Source: Melastoma dodecandrum (lineage: Eukaryota; Streptophyta; Magnoliopsida; Myrtales; Melastomataceae). From it: a stretch of DNA of 64,000 nt. The notes beneath the pieces are model-generated. The model did no database searches. It was not told where the DNA came from and saw only the letters and a program-made list of their open reading frames with translations. Below, piece after piece: positions 49,690 through 61,000 of this stretch. The stretch spans positions 107,797 through 171,796 of the forward strand of contig JARUPY010000297.1 of NCBI GenBank assembly GCA_029817715.1, in the 5' to 3' direction. Position numbers and translations under genes: made by a program. Each line of letters opens with the position of its first letter. Position 1 is the stretch's first letter.

Positions 49690-50701
49690 ATGGCAGCAGC
49701 GGCTCCCACCTACGCGGCTACGAACCCTCGCTCCCTCTCCGCCGTCGTGTCCCTCGCCCACTTCTCCTTGTCCTCCCCTTCCTTCCTCCATGGACCGCTC
49801 CTCCGCCGGCGCGACTCCGCCTCCGTCAGAGTTAGGGCGGTGGCCTCCTCTTCTCCCAAGCCCAAGGGTGAGCTTCGGGGAATCATGAAGCCCCGACGCG
49901 TTTCCCCTGAGATGGAGGCCGTCGTCGGCGTCCCCGAGATCCCCCGCACCCAGGCCCTCAAGCGTATCTGGGCTCACATCAAGGAGAACAACCTCCAGGT
50001 CTTTCTTTTCTTTTGTCCTCTTCGGATATAAAGGAAGCGATTAGGTTGAGTTTGTATTCGTGAATGGTTTGGTTTTGGAGTTTTGGTAGTTGACGCTGAT
50101 ACGCTTGACCCTATAATTGTATTGCTGGCTCAAATGGTGGAATGTGTTCGCACTGTCCGTCTCCGTAAGTTCTGACGATAACTGAAGCCGTTTGACGGCT
50201 TGGTATATTATTAAAAATTCAAGCATTTTGGGGAATGTGTGTTTTGTGGTATGGCGTTTGACACTTCTGTTGCGAATTTCTTCATCATCTTGCCGTCCTC
50301 TGCACATAAAAATTGCAGTGAAAGCAGCGTCTTCATGGGAAGATCTCCGTCTTTCCCATTTGTTAGTTATGTTAGCCTTGATAGTTTGCGCTTCCAAATG
50401 ACTAATTCTAATCTGTTTGCTTGGTACAATTCTAACTGGGAAACTTCTTTGATGACTGTTACCTGCCCTGCAAATGAGTTGCGGAACCAGCTTGTTTCGT
50501 GGAATAGTCTCTTGTTACATTTCTTTTATCCCTTGAGTTCACATCATCTAAATAGCGTGGGGTTTCCTATGTTTGCTTTGTCAGGACCCTAATGACAAGA
50601 AGGTCATAATCTGTGACGAGAAGCTGAAGAAGATATTCGGTGGGAAAGAACGTGTCGGTTTCCTCGAGATCGCTGGGCTGATCGGTCCTCATTTCCTTTG
50701 A
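49690..50701 (+). CDS. SWIB/MDM2 domain protein, probably plastid-targeted
   Basis: Two exons, 49690-49998 and 50585-50701, join in phase to 141 residues. The first 55 or so residues are Ala/Ser/Arg-rich without acidic residues, as in a plastid transit peptide. The SWIB domain follows: GVPEIPRTQALKRIWAHIK and NNLQDPNDKKVIICDEKLK in the first half, then LKKIFGGKERVGFLEIAGLI and the end GPHFL. Stand-alone SWIB proteins of plants occur in chloroplasts, mitochondria and nucleus, and some associate with plastid nucleoids. The intron lies inside the domain. No other domain is present. Confidence 0.92.
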
Positions 50702-51773
50702 TGACACCGGGCGTATAATGTAGCTGAGTAGCGGATAGGTAAACCATGGGTAAATCAGTAATGCCCTGTTTTTGTCCGACGGTCGGAGTTTTAGCCCCAC
50801 TCTATAGATTTTGCATCTTTGTTACCCAGCTGTTGAAGGTGTCTATCATGTTGATGAATGTTATTGCCCCTTTGATGCTCAGATCTCTTTGTCCCATTTT
50901 GCCTTATTTGTCCCGGCTGTCGGTATAATACGAGCCACAGAACCACGTTAAATCTTTAGGGTTCCAAACCCATAAGAAATTTCATTTGTTGAACTAATTA
51001 TCTGCTATTACAATGTTCGAAGCGATTAAAGTGGTCTAGGTACAAATAGTGAGCAACTTCCTCATGCATTATCCCCCACTTCTAATCATTCAATCAACTA
51101 ACACATTATCAAAGTGGTCTAGCTGGTTACCATCCTCTGCTTTGACAGACGGTGTCGCAGATCAGACTCACCAACTGCTTGGCTTGGCGACTCCTACCCT
51201 TGGAGTATGCCTGCCCGACCATCTTGCGAGGAGAAAAATCATAGCGCCGATTCCAACCATATTTCCGGTCAGACAGACATTCTGCCTTATTCTTCTTAAG
51301 GATCCAGATCATATTCTTCCATTGAGGACAAGGGTCTCCCCTCCTGATCGACTGATCTTGCATAGCGGTGGTCTTCACCGCGACAGTAATCGGACTCTCT
51401 GAGCTCACCATCCACGAGAACATCAGAGCCAGGGGATGGCTCCTTCAAGAACTCATCGGCCTCCTTTTCTTTGCGATAGCTGTATTTCTCTGTGATATTA
51501 GCCTGTAGCACGTGGCATATTCATCCCAGCAGACTTCCATTAACAAGGGCGGTTCAATTATGGGGCACCCGCCATCAATACTTAGTTTTTGCGGCCTAAG
51601 TGACAGCATTAGCCAACACTAACACACTCACCCTCCGCTCTTTCGAAAGTTGCAGTACAAGATTTCATTACAAATTGTACATGTATTAGTTTTTTCATTA
51701 TTAAAAATAAAGATGCAAAGTATGGTATAGTTAGTGATAGTTTGGTATTTAATGCCGAGACCCCATCTCTTTC
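50702..51773. other. Spacer between SWIB and polyamine transporter genes
   Basis: Contains the SWIB 3' flank. A minus-strand open frame at 51296-51511 (LQANITEKYSYRKEKEADEF) and one at 51127-51423 look charged and possibly coding, but I do not recognise them and see no start or splice structure. Confidence 0.35.
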
Positions 51774-53362
51774 CTACTCTATCTTCAGCTCTTCCATGGT
51801 TGATGGTGCCGATTCAGTCTCTGGCATTGCAGATGTTGCTTTCGAAAGTAGCCCCACTTCTTCCTCACCCTCAATGTCCTTGTGGAGCTCCGGTTTGGCG
51901 CCGTTGCCATCCGATGCGTCCTGGAATACCACCCATTGCCTATCCTTTGAGTAAATGATAGCTGGGTATAATAAAAACCCGACCGCCATGACCGTTCCGC
52001 TGACTATGACTGTTTTCAAAGATGCTAAACACATCACGAGGACAAGCAGTGCAGTCGGAGGCAGGCAGAGGATGGTTGCACCGAGCGTCTCCAGAGGTAC
52101 TCGATAAGGCCTGTGGAGGTCTGGCTTCTTGATCCGGAGTTTTAGGAAAGCCGCGAATTCGAGGAGCATTCCGATGGAGTAGAGGAAGTTGAGGAACTCG
52201 AGAATCTCTTGGAAGGTCATCCACGACAGGAAGATTACTCCCGTTGCCGAGCATAGAATGCTGATTGTTGGCGTCCCGTGCTTCGACCTTTCGGAAATGA
52301 TTGAGTCAGAATTCTTGAAAAAGCTATGACCAGAAGAATTTCGAGCAAAAGCGGGTCTTACCTGGAAGCGAATATTGAGGGAAGCATTCCCATTTCACTC
52401 ATTCCCAGCAGCTGAAAAGCATCGCTGCTCATCTCTGCCTCGAACAACCCCATATTAGACATTGCGGCCGCGGCCTGAATCCACCCTCTCAACCACACCC
52501 CACCAATCAAAAACCCAACCTCTGCGAAATACCCATCGCTCCATTGGCTGGGAGGACTGTCCAGCGCACCCGTGCCTGCTAATAGTGGGATCAAGTACGA
52601 GCACACCACCAACACAACTGCCCCAAAACAGCGCCCTCGGGAAAGTCCGGCTCGGGTTGTCGACCTCCCCTGCTAGAGTACTTGCCTTGTCCCAGTAATT
52701 CAAGTTCCAGAACATGCTATTGAAATAGCCCCGCCAATCCACCCTTCCAAAATCGACCCTCAACCAATTCCTCGGTCGGATCCTAGGAACTGCAAGCACG
52801 ACCATAACTGCGAACGGCAGGAGAGAGAAAGCTGCGAGGGATACCGCTGAGAACCCAACAATATGAAGCCCCCTGTAATTCAAGTAGGTGAGGGAGGCCG
52901 TGATCCCGAGAAGAGCTGGGACCCGAGCAGCCAATTGATTGAAGATGGGGAATGAGTGCTTCAGGTAGTCGAGGAACAACACCGGGTACAGCGCGTTATC
53001 CATTACCCCACTAAACCACTTCCAGAACCCTTCCTGGAATCCCCAGAAGGGTCCGAACGCTGACGATATCCACAACACGTATCCGCCATTCCCGGGGAAA
53101 CTTGTGGCGAGCTCCGCGGTGACCAGTGCCTCAGGGATGCTCCAGAAAATAGGGAAAATCAGGAAACCGAGCAGGACAGCAAGGGGCCGCCCCCTGCCCT
53201 TACAGAATCCTCGACGCCGAAGGGGCCGCCGGAGACTTCGTAGAAGATAAGGGCGATCAAGGGGAGGAGAGTCAACTTGGGATTGGGACTAGTCCTGGAG
53301 GTTTCCTTGGCAAGGCCATCACTTGATGATGCCCCACCCCCCTCTACTTCTTCCTCACCCAT
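51774..53362 (-). CDS. Polyamine transporter (PUT/LAT, APC family) with two compensating frame shifts
   Basis: Minus strand, exon 1 at 52362-53362 and exon 2 at 51774-52287. The protein has the plant PUT layout: acidic start, [20 protein letters not shown] and [12 protein letters not shown], then [82 protein letters not shown], and a C-terminus with [10 protein letters not shown]. It imports polyamines and paraquat by proton symport. Reading it needs a frame change at the CCCC run (53183-53186) and a second one at the GGGG run (52621-52624), which brings back the first frame. With net zero the length would be about 504 residues, normal for the family. Either two assembly errors or a damaged gene. 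Confidence 0.85.
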
Positions 53363-54003
53363 CTAACAAGACAAGAACAACAACAACAGAAGACAGATAG
53401 GTTTAAGATTCAAGGATGATTGTTGTTACTACAGGCTTCCCAGAAAACTGGATCTCATGTCTCCTCCATCTTTGACATTGTTGCCAAAAGCCAGGTTTGA
53501 CTTTGATTTCCTTTCCCCCAAAGCTTTCGTGGGATCTACTCTCTTTGCCATTCGTTTGACCGATCAAAAGGAAATTGGGAAAATCAAGATGAGCCCGAAG
53601 GATTGGTTAGAAAAATTGATCCCAAATTAGAGGAGATTATAAAGTTAATTTCCTGAGATTAAGTTTTGGGACTAAACCCTTTCGTTTTCTATCTTTGTAT
53701 TCACTGGGGAGTTCGTCTATATCTCTCTTTACTTGATGACCAAGGAATCATCAACTTGAGCTGTAAATGGGAGATTAGTAGGATAGCATTAACTTAGGGT
53801 ATACTCCGGCATTTTTATCTTCCCTATACTTAATAATCAACTCCACTATCATCTAAACATCACCTTATCCTCACATGAATGGCTGATTTTCAGAAATGAA
53901 CACGCATCGAGGACAAACAATTGGACGAGTAAGATGATTGGTTGTTCCCTGTATGTATGTACCTTTCATCTACATTGAGAAACAAAACAAGACTAAAATG
54001 TCC
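53363..54003. other. Upstream region of the polyamine transporter gene
   Basis: No gene seen; it also holds the 3' flank of the UBP-type zinc finger gene. Confidence 0.4.
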
Positions 54004-55004
54004 CTATCTGCTCGACGAAGGGCCTGGATTTGGGTTGTCGCCAGATTCAGTATCTGTGATCTCGACTGTCCGAAGTGGTGGGGGCTCTCCGAATTTCATT
54101 ATGTATGCAGTCTCGTATGGAGGCCGCAGCTGCGAAAGCACTTGTGCGTCTATGTAGGAGTCGCAGGCGAAACACCACACGGACAGGTCACTGTTCCAAG
54201 AAGAGATAAAAGGACTGAGCAAGGCTACAGGAAAAAAATGGCAGAATAAGACGAGGACTTTTTTACATGTGTCCGCAACCACGACTGAAATCTCAAAACT
54301 TGTTTTGATTCATAGATTTACATGACCAAACTGCAACTGTTGAGAAAATCAACAACCCGCATTGCCAGCATGCAGTTGCAGCCGGAAAAATGCCCGCGCA
54401 AGTTCACTTCCGGCTAAAGGCAAGCCATAGGGATATGACATGTGCTAAAAATGCGAGAACGCTCGACCAAAGTACCTGAAGCTGAGTGCAAGGGCGTGAC
54501 CAGTTTCCTGGGAATGGTGGAGCATGTGCTTGTTAACGAACCGGCTGCACAGCACGTCCTTGCAGCACAGGCAGAGCCAATTCTCGCTTGGATGCTGGCA
54601 CCTGATAACATTTTTTTTACTTAAACCAACAACTCCATCACTAAATTAAGTAAAAACATCAACACATTGACAGAAAACATTCGGATTCTTCCCTTATTTC
54701 CACTCAACGAACACAAACTAAACCCCGACAAAATGGGGAAAGAACTCCAATCCAGCTAAACACCAAAGAGAAGCCCATAAGATCATCTCTTACAGGAACC
54801 CCAACACCCCAATCGATTTCTAGGCAGGAAACTAAGTCAACCTCAATACTTGGATCACCTGAAGCAGTGCGTATCAGGAGGAGGGATATGGAAGAGATCG
54901 GGGTCGAGAGAATCCAGGTGATCGCACCACGTCCTAGCCTCAACCCATCCAGATCCAGCCCCGATCAGGTCCAATTCGTCTTCGACCCCGATTCCGTCCG
55001 CCAT
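54004..55004 (-). CDS. UBP-type zinc finger protein (HDAC6/USP-like ubiquitin-binding domain)
   Basis: Three exons, 54859-55004, 54476-54601 and 54004-54190, join in phase to 152 residues. The protein is essentially one ZnF-UBP domain: GWVEARTWCDHLDS, DTHCFRCQHPSENWLCL, CCKDVLCSRFVNKHMLHH, ETGHALALSFSDLSVWCF and CDSYIDAQ. It carries the Cys/His ligands and Trp/Tyr residues of domains that bind the free C-terminal Gly-Gly of ubiquitin, as in HDAC6 and USP5. A tail rich in Pro/Ser follows. No deacetylase or protease domain is attached, so it is a stand-alone reader. The start is the ATG at 55004; the frame continues upstream only from non-ATG codons. Confidence 0.88.
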
Positions 55005-55138
55005 TGTTTGAGGTGTTGGTGCGAGCTCAAGCTCGCGGGAATCCCCCACTTCGGCCTTAACATTAGGGCTCCCGAAATGGGTGACCTCGGGTCGGGTCGG
55101 GTCATATTGTTGGGCTCAAGAAGAAGGCCCAGTACGAT

Positions 55139-55832
55139 TCAGCAGCAAAGCTTTAACTTTGAGAGGAAAGCGGCCTTGTAATCAGCCCGGAGTTCATCCG
55201 CGCTCTTCCCCAGGAGCTGGTTGAAGTAGTCGGCGCCGTAACCCGTCCTCATCTTCTTGTTCAGCTCGGCCACGAACCCCTGCACCAGCCTCTCTCAGTA
55301 GTCCAGGAACCTCGCCGTCACATCGTACCCGTGGTCCTAGTTGTCCCCTTCCCCCAACTTCGCCCAATAGCTCGGCGCGTAACCCGCCTTTAGCCTCACA
55401 AAGTCAGCCCACCCCCTCTATTAGCCCAACCGGGGTCTGACCGTTCCCGTTCCATTGCCACACGTACGTTATCGCGTGGTACATCACCCCTGCAAACTCC
55501 GTCCTCAGGTCTCCCCTGTAATCCCCGATGTGCCTGGCACTGAAGTGAATCTCGTCGTTGCTTGCGTACGCGACCCCGTCCATGTCGTCAATGAATATGC
55601 CGACCACCATCGTGCCCTTCCTGTCCCCCGGAGATGTCTCCTGGAAGGTCGTCCATATGAAGTTGGTGGCCTTGCCTGCAACGTCGTGGGTGAAGCCGAC
55701 GCCAATCTCGTTCTCGTACAGAACACCCCCGGACGTGCCCCTGGCGGTGTTGGTCACGGGGTAGTCGACCGCGCCAGCGTCCGATAGTACTGCCACGAGG
55801 ACGGACACGGAGAGGAGGGTTTTGGAGTGCAT
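55139..55832 (-). pseudogene. Plant basic secretory protease (BSP) family pseudogene
   Basis: The start has a signal peptide (MHSKTLLSVSVLVAVL) and the family body: YPVTNTARGTSGG, FIWTTFQETSPGDRKG, IDDMDGVAYASNDEIHFSA. The zinc site, which in the neighbour is HEMAH, is HAITY here, so both the catalytic Glu and the second His are lost. After GLIEGV a one-base surplus shifts the frame. Further on a TAG stands where the neighbour has Trp, and a TGA where it has Cys. The remaining C-terminal part (ADYFNQLLGKSADEL) can be followed to a stop at 55139. These lesions include substitutions, so this copy looks truly dead. BSPs are secreted proteins related to defence; most are thought to be metalloproteases. 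Confidence 0.85.
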
Positions 55833-55904
55833 GGCTTCAGTAAATGAAAACGATGGGTTTAATTTGTCTCAGGACATGAAAAGCTTATGACCAAACATGA
55901 GACC

Positions 55905-55912
55905 TATTTATA
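55905..55912 (-). promoter_or_regulatory. TATA box of the first BSP gene
   Basis: TATAAATA on the minus strand, 73 bases before the ATG at 55832. Confidence 0.55.
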
Positions 55913-56159
55913 GAACAAAGATCTGGAAGTGTGGATGGTCGGGTGTCTGTCTGAATGTGAAATTAAATGTTAGACGTCGAACGAGACAAGATGGGAAGAC
56001 AAACGAATGGCGTTTAAGTTTGGTTCACTTCGTAGAAACGTAAACAAGTTTGATAAGACTTTTTGGCTCACACTCGGTATTCTTGTAAAAAGTATTCATA
56101 AACTTGTGTTATATTGCAGACATGAGGTTGTCATTTCTTAAACATGGTGTATTAGGGCT
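55913..56159. other. Spacer between the two BSP genes
   Basis: Promoter of the first BSP copy and 3' flank of the second; nothing else seen. Confidence 0.4.
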
Positions 56160-56832
56160 TCAGGGGTACATTGCCTTGTAATCATCCCATAACTGATCCA
56201 CGCTCTTCCCGACCAGCTGGGCGAAGTAGTCCTCGCTGTAACTTGTCTTCATCATTCTATTCAGATCGGCCACGAAACCGTGCCTCAGTCCGCTGCAGTA
56301 CTCTAGGAACCATGCCGTGACGGCGTACCCTTGATCCCAGCTATTCCCTTCCCCCCGCTTCACCCAGTGGGTCTGCGCGTAACCCCCGCTAAGCCTAACG
56401 TAGTCCACGATCCCCTCGAGGAGCCCCGTTGGGGTCTGACCATTCCCATTCCACTGCCAGACGTGGGCCATCTCGTGGTAGAGCACGCCGGCGAACTCAG
56501 CCCTGAGGTCGCCCGAGGTAGCCTCAATGTTCTGCCCGCTGACATGGATCTCGTTATTACTGGTATAAGTTGTGAACACGTCATCATCGATAAACAAGCT
56601 CACCGACCCAAAGTCCTTTCCTGTCCGTCGGTGACGTCTCCTCAAAGGTTGTCCATATGAACTGGGTCGCCGTAGTAAGCACTCCCACCGCAAAGCTCGT
56701 GCCGATCTCATTCTCGAACCGCAATCCTCCCGGAGTTCCTGTTGCGGTGTTGGTCACGGTGTATTCCACGGCTTCGCCGGCCAGTAATATGGCCGCGAGG
56801 GTGGAAACCGAGAGAAGTGTTCGCATATGCAT
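56160..56832 (-). pseudogene. Plant basic secretory protease (BSP) gene, one-base frameshift
   Basis: Single-exon gene. The ATG at 56832 starts a signal peptide (MHMRTLLSVSTLAAILLAG), then EYTVTNTATGTPGG and FIWTTFEETSPTDRKG. At the AAA run near 56617-56619 one extra base shifts the frame; the other frame then goes on with FGSVSLFIDDD, NNEIHVSGQNIEA, LYHEMAHVWQWNGNGQTP, LLEGIVDYVRLSGGYAQTHW, SWDQGYAVTAWFLEYC and the end VDQLWDDYKAMYP. The metal site HEMAH is intact and there are no other breaks over some 220 codons. A recent mutation or an assembly error are both possible. A tandem duplicate of the copy at 55139-55832. Confidence 0.85.
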
Positions 56833-58584
56833 GGTCACGAACGATCAATCCAATGCTTATACTCCTTTGTACATGAAAATTAGGAGGAATGTTGGGTGTT
56901 TATGTAGAGCTTGCAAGCACATTTACCCTGACAAGACTACGTTCATTTGTCCCACATTATTAAAATTTTCGCTAAATTTGCCCACGTTGGTCGAAGCAAT
57001 TCCTCTTTTAACAGTTAGTAAGTTAAACGTTGTTATGTGACTAATATATTGAGCCATTTATAGGACGATGCAAAACTAACATTCCTAGCTCGAGGAATTT
57101 GTCATGAGGCAATTTGTTCTTTTTCAACATTCGTCACGAGGCAATTTGTTTCATTGATTACGAAGCTTCTTCCTCTTTGTCTATGGCCCAACTGTCATTT
57201 ACAATGCAACGGATTTCTGACATCCCGTTAAGTTGGGATAGTGATGGCATTTGCGAAAAACTAGGATGAGAAGACGTCCTGACAGACGATCTGGTTGCAC
57301 AGCTCCTACCTCTGAACTCTGATCTCGGATCATCCGAGGTTCATCCCTTGGCCCTTCATGTTGTCATTGTTGACAGAAGCAACTCCAGTAAAAGGCCCTT
57401 CATGTTTTCATCGTCCGGAACCGAGCGCGAGAATGAACGACGTGAGGCCCTTAGGTTAATATGACACGGATCGGCCTGTGGACCGGCCTCGGCGTATCCG
57501 GTAAGCCCTCCGGCCCATGGACGGGCCTCGGCGTATGGAAAGAATTTTAGTCTCATGAAGTTCCTCTGGCTCTTGTTGAGGTTATTAGGACAAAGTGCTT
57601 TCCGTATGTCTGAGGATCATAAGTTTCCTTGTATTTTTATCCAATAGCAACTAAAAGTCATCGTCAACCCCGAGTGCTTTCAAGAAGAGTCGACCAAATG
57701 TTGTGTAACCCCGAGATTCAATCAAGGAGCAGTTGGTCACTTTCGTTATGCCTTGCGTTAGTATATATTCATGATGATTGTAAAGATTTGTGGTGGGAGC
57801 CAAAAAGCGAACTAATGTTTTTCTTTTACTTGAACAACATGGAGTGACGAATCAAAACTAGATGGACCGACGGACGAGACTGGCTGACTGACTGACTATT
57901 AGATGAACCCCCAACCCACCGAAACCCGTTCCAAAATTCGCGAAATAATTCGATTTTTGAATTTTTTATAAAAAGGTTAAAATATCATATTTTTTTATTA
58001 TATTTTACTAAATATTATCCGCCGTCGTATGTATGGAGTTAGACGGCGTACACGTGTCAGATATTCAAGTGGATTTCTTTTCTAGCTTTGTTTTCCTCCA
58101 AAATTTTTTTTAAAAGAAATTTGTTTAATTTACAAAATAAATACAGATGGAAGTCATCATTTTTTACGATCAATTAAAATCGAACGGGTAGGTCGAACAT
58201 TCTGCCAAGAATCAATGACTGATGATATCATTCTATTTCTCAACGGAGGAGTTTTTTTTTTTTAACATAATCACGATCGGAACGAAATAGATTTAAAATT
58301 CCACATCCGGTTTATTCTAATGCTTGATTTCGTAAAAAATGTTCCGAATATTATTATTTTATTCCTCAATCCTCTACTAAAAGAATGAAATCAGGGGGAG
58401 GGGGAATAGTTCATTACACATGAAATCTTATTCCAATATGATCGTAAAAACAAAAATAACCTTGAACTTCAAACTTACGTACTTATCCACCGAATTACTT
58501 GAGCTGGAACTAAACCATCTCTAACATCAATCACATCACCAAACCATCTCTAACATCAATCACATTAGCTTTGTCTGTCTTATT
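56833..58584. other. Intergenic spacer
   Basis: AT-rich, no gene seen. A short imperfect duplication with GGCCTCGGCGTAT occurs at about 57488 and 57525. Confidence 0.4.
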
Positions 58585-60186
58585 AGGACACGATCTCCAT
58601 CTTCCAGTTGGTCGTCGATTTTTCCACCCCCTTCCCAATCCCCCCGACCTCTTCCACTAAGTCAACCGCCACCTTCGGACAAAGCCTCCCGCCTTGCACG
58701 CGCTCCGTTTCTTTACCTCTGTCCACGAACCGACTGGAGGTTTCCTCTCCGATGATCCTCCCTCGGAGATATGCCCCCTGCGGCCTCTGCCTTCCACTTC
58801 AGGGCGTTCTCCCGCATCTCGGCAGCTTTGGGACCGACTGTTGCCTCCAGCAGGCACTTCTCGATCACGTCCCTCGTGATGAGCTTGTCCTCTGCCTCCC
58901 CTCGGCACATCCTTACCCCAACCTTGAATATGTCCACTAGGTACTTTGCGTCTGTGACCTGGTCTCCCCATTGGGGGAAGGCGACCACCGGGCATCCCCT
59001 GATGTGAGCGCCTCCATGGGTCGTGTTCCAACCCACAGTGCGTCACGGAAACAACGACCGAGGGGTGTGCCAGGACCTGCTCCTGAGGGCTCCATTGCAC
59101 GACTTTACCCTTGTCTCCAGCATTCTCGAGGAACCCTTCCGGTAGGGTGAGGACGGTGTGTAGCCGGAATCCTTGTGCGGGCCGGCTTCATCACCCAGAT
59201 GAAGTTGACCCCGGAATTCTGCACAGACCGTACGCGATCTCATCCCACTGGTCCTGCTTCAAGTACACGGACGCTCGCGAACGAGACGTAAACCAACCGA
59301 CTTTGGGGGCATCGATGTCGAGCCACCCGATGCAGTCGTCGGCCTTCATGAAGTCACCGCGAAACGGCTTAGTTCGGCGCCCTCGGGTTCTTGAACAGTG
59401 GTCCAACTGTAAGGATCGGGCAGATCTTCGGACATGTACTCAATGATCTCAGCCTCAAGCGCATGGAAACGTGGTCCATGAGGATGCAGAACGGCTTCTC
59501 AAGGTTCCCATACTGCCCCATGATGGCCCGAGCGGAGGATCGGATACGGCGTCGCTGGGGTATTACAGGAGGAAACTCGGGACTCCATCGTGCTTCAACA
59601 GCCGGCATGCAAGGCAGCTGGATGTCGATCTCCATCGCTTTCTCAGACGGGAAACGGACCAGGTTTATGGTAGTAATGGTTGTACGCGGCGAAACATTGC
59701 GCCAGGACTGCACCCACAGCATGGCCCGAGGGAGGAGAACCCAAGTGACTCAGCCACATCGGACACCCAAGGGATGGAACGGATTATTAATAAGGCAGGA
59801 AACAGGGCAGCCACGCTCGGCAGTCTTCCTAATCATCTCAGGGATGACGACCTTCCCAACCTTCTCGGAGCTGATGGAGTGTACTGGTCAAGGTCCCTTG
59901 GCGGACGGGGCTCGTCCCTCGTCCCACCCGTCCTCGAAGAACTCAAAGCGATGAATGCCGTCGCACGACATGGAGGGCTCGTCGCTAGCAGCCGCTGGCC
60001 TTTACAACGCATCTGCTTGCCGATGCTCTCGGGGTGTTTATTTGTTGGTGAAGGTGACGAGGAGTCCCTTGGAGAGGCAAGGGGGCCCCCCCCCCCCCGC
60101 TTGCCGAGACGGAAGCAAAGGGTTGACATGGGCCCCTGGCCGGGGAATGATACTAGGAAAACATGTACCAAGGTTTCGGATCCCAT
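58585..60186 (-). pseudogene. UGT84A: UGT84A-like UDP-glucosyltransferase, many one-base indels
   Basis: Starts MGSETLVHVFLVSFPGQG at 60186. Pieces in changing frames follow the family order: HVNPLL, LGKR, SKGLLVTFT, PESIGKQMR, DLDQY, EIDIQLPCMP, NLEKPFCILMD, CPILTVGPLFKNP. The PSPG box is [20 protein letters not shown], then [19 protein letters not shown], then [15 protein letters not shown] and [13 protein letters not shown]84A enzymes esterify glucose to phenolic acids (cinnamates, gallate), giving acyl-glucose donors such as beta-glucogallin. At 58990-59035 at least four single bases each repeat a neighbouring base; ignoring them, the residues match the family perfectly. A run of C at 60085-60100 is another break. 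Real decay would also erode residues, so sequence error is likely. Confidence 0.8.
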
Positions 60187-60954
60187 TTACGAAAAAACAA
60201 CAATCTTTTACAAACGATGGAATCCAAAGCAACTGAGCGTGGCTTTTCTGACCGGGATTTGATACGAGGGACAATGTGGGGTGGTGGTATTCTTATATGA
60301 AAGTCGTGTCCGTAGGACATAATTTGAATTAAATGCGGAGTTGGGTTCGGTGTTTGAGATTCTGTCTATTCAAAACCTTCGATTTGGGGATCTTGGAAGG
60401 TTTCGGTAATGAGAAAGAAAGGGAGAGGGATCTTGACTGGGTCAGAACCCCCCCACTTGTAAGTGATTTGATGGTTCTGATTTGGTAAGAAAACATACGT
60501 TATATGTTGGTTTTTAAAAATTTTCTTTTTACCCAAAATTTCGTTATTGTTTTGCGTCAAGATTCCATCTTAAAACAAACACCGGGGGGTTTGTGTTTAG
60601 CGTTTGGACGGGGAGTAGATGGGAGGGAGAGGAGTGATCTGGTCCTGAATCTGATCTGAACTCCTGTGGATGTGTTGTGTGCTGCCTACTACAACTACAA
60701 CAAACACCCTCTGCATCATCTCTTAGCTCAACGTGAATGTACAACTCTTCGGAGATCCCAATGCACTTTGACCACCTAACTACCTTTTATTATGGTATCA
60801 AAACGCTCCAATTATGATTTACTACCATGTCTATATAAAAATTCTAAGAACCGACAGTAGTACGTGGTGTTTGGAATGAGATCAGGATACAGGACGAAGA
60901 ATAAATAATGGATAAAAGCAATAGTTTTAGGGTATGTATTTTTACTCGATGGTA

Positions 60955-61000
<46 letters not shown>

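Noticed and set aside
55455..55787. Plus-strand frames over the BSP genes
   Set aside because: Reverse shadows of conserved BSP sequence on the minus strand.
57480..57540. Imperfect duplication with GGCCTCGGCGTAT
   Set aside because: Too short and isolated to assign to an element.
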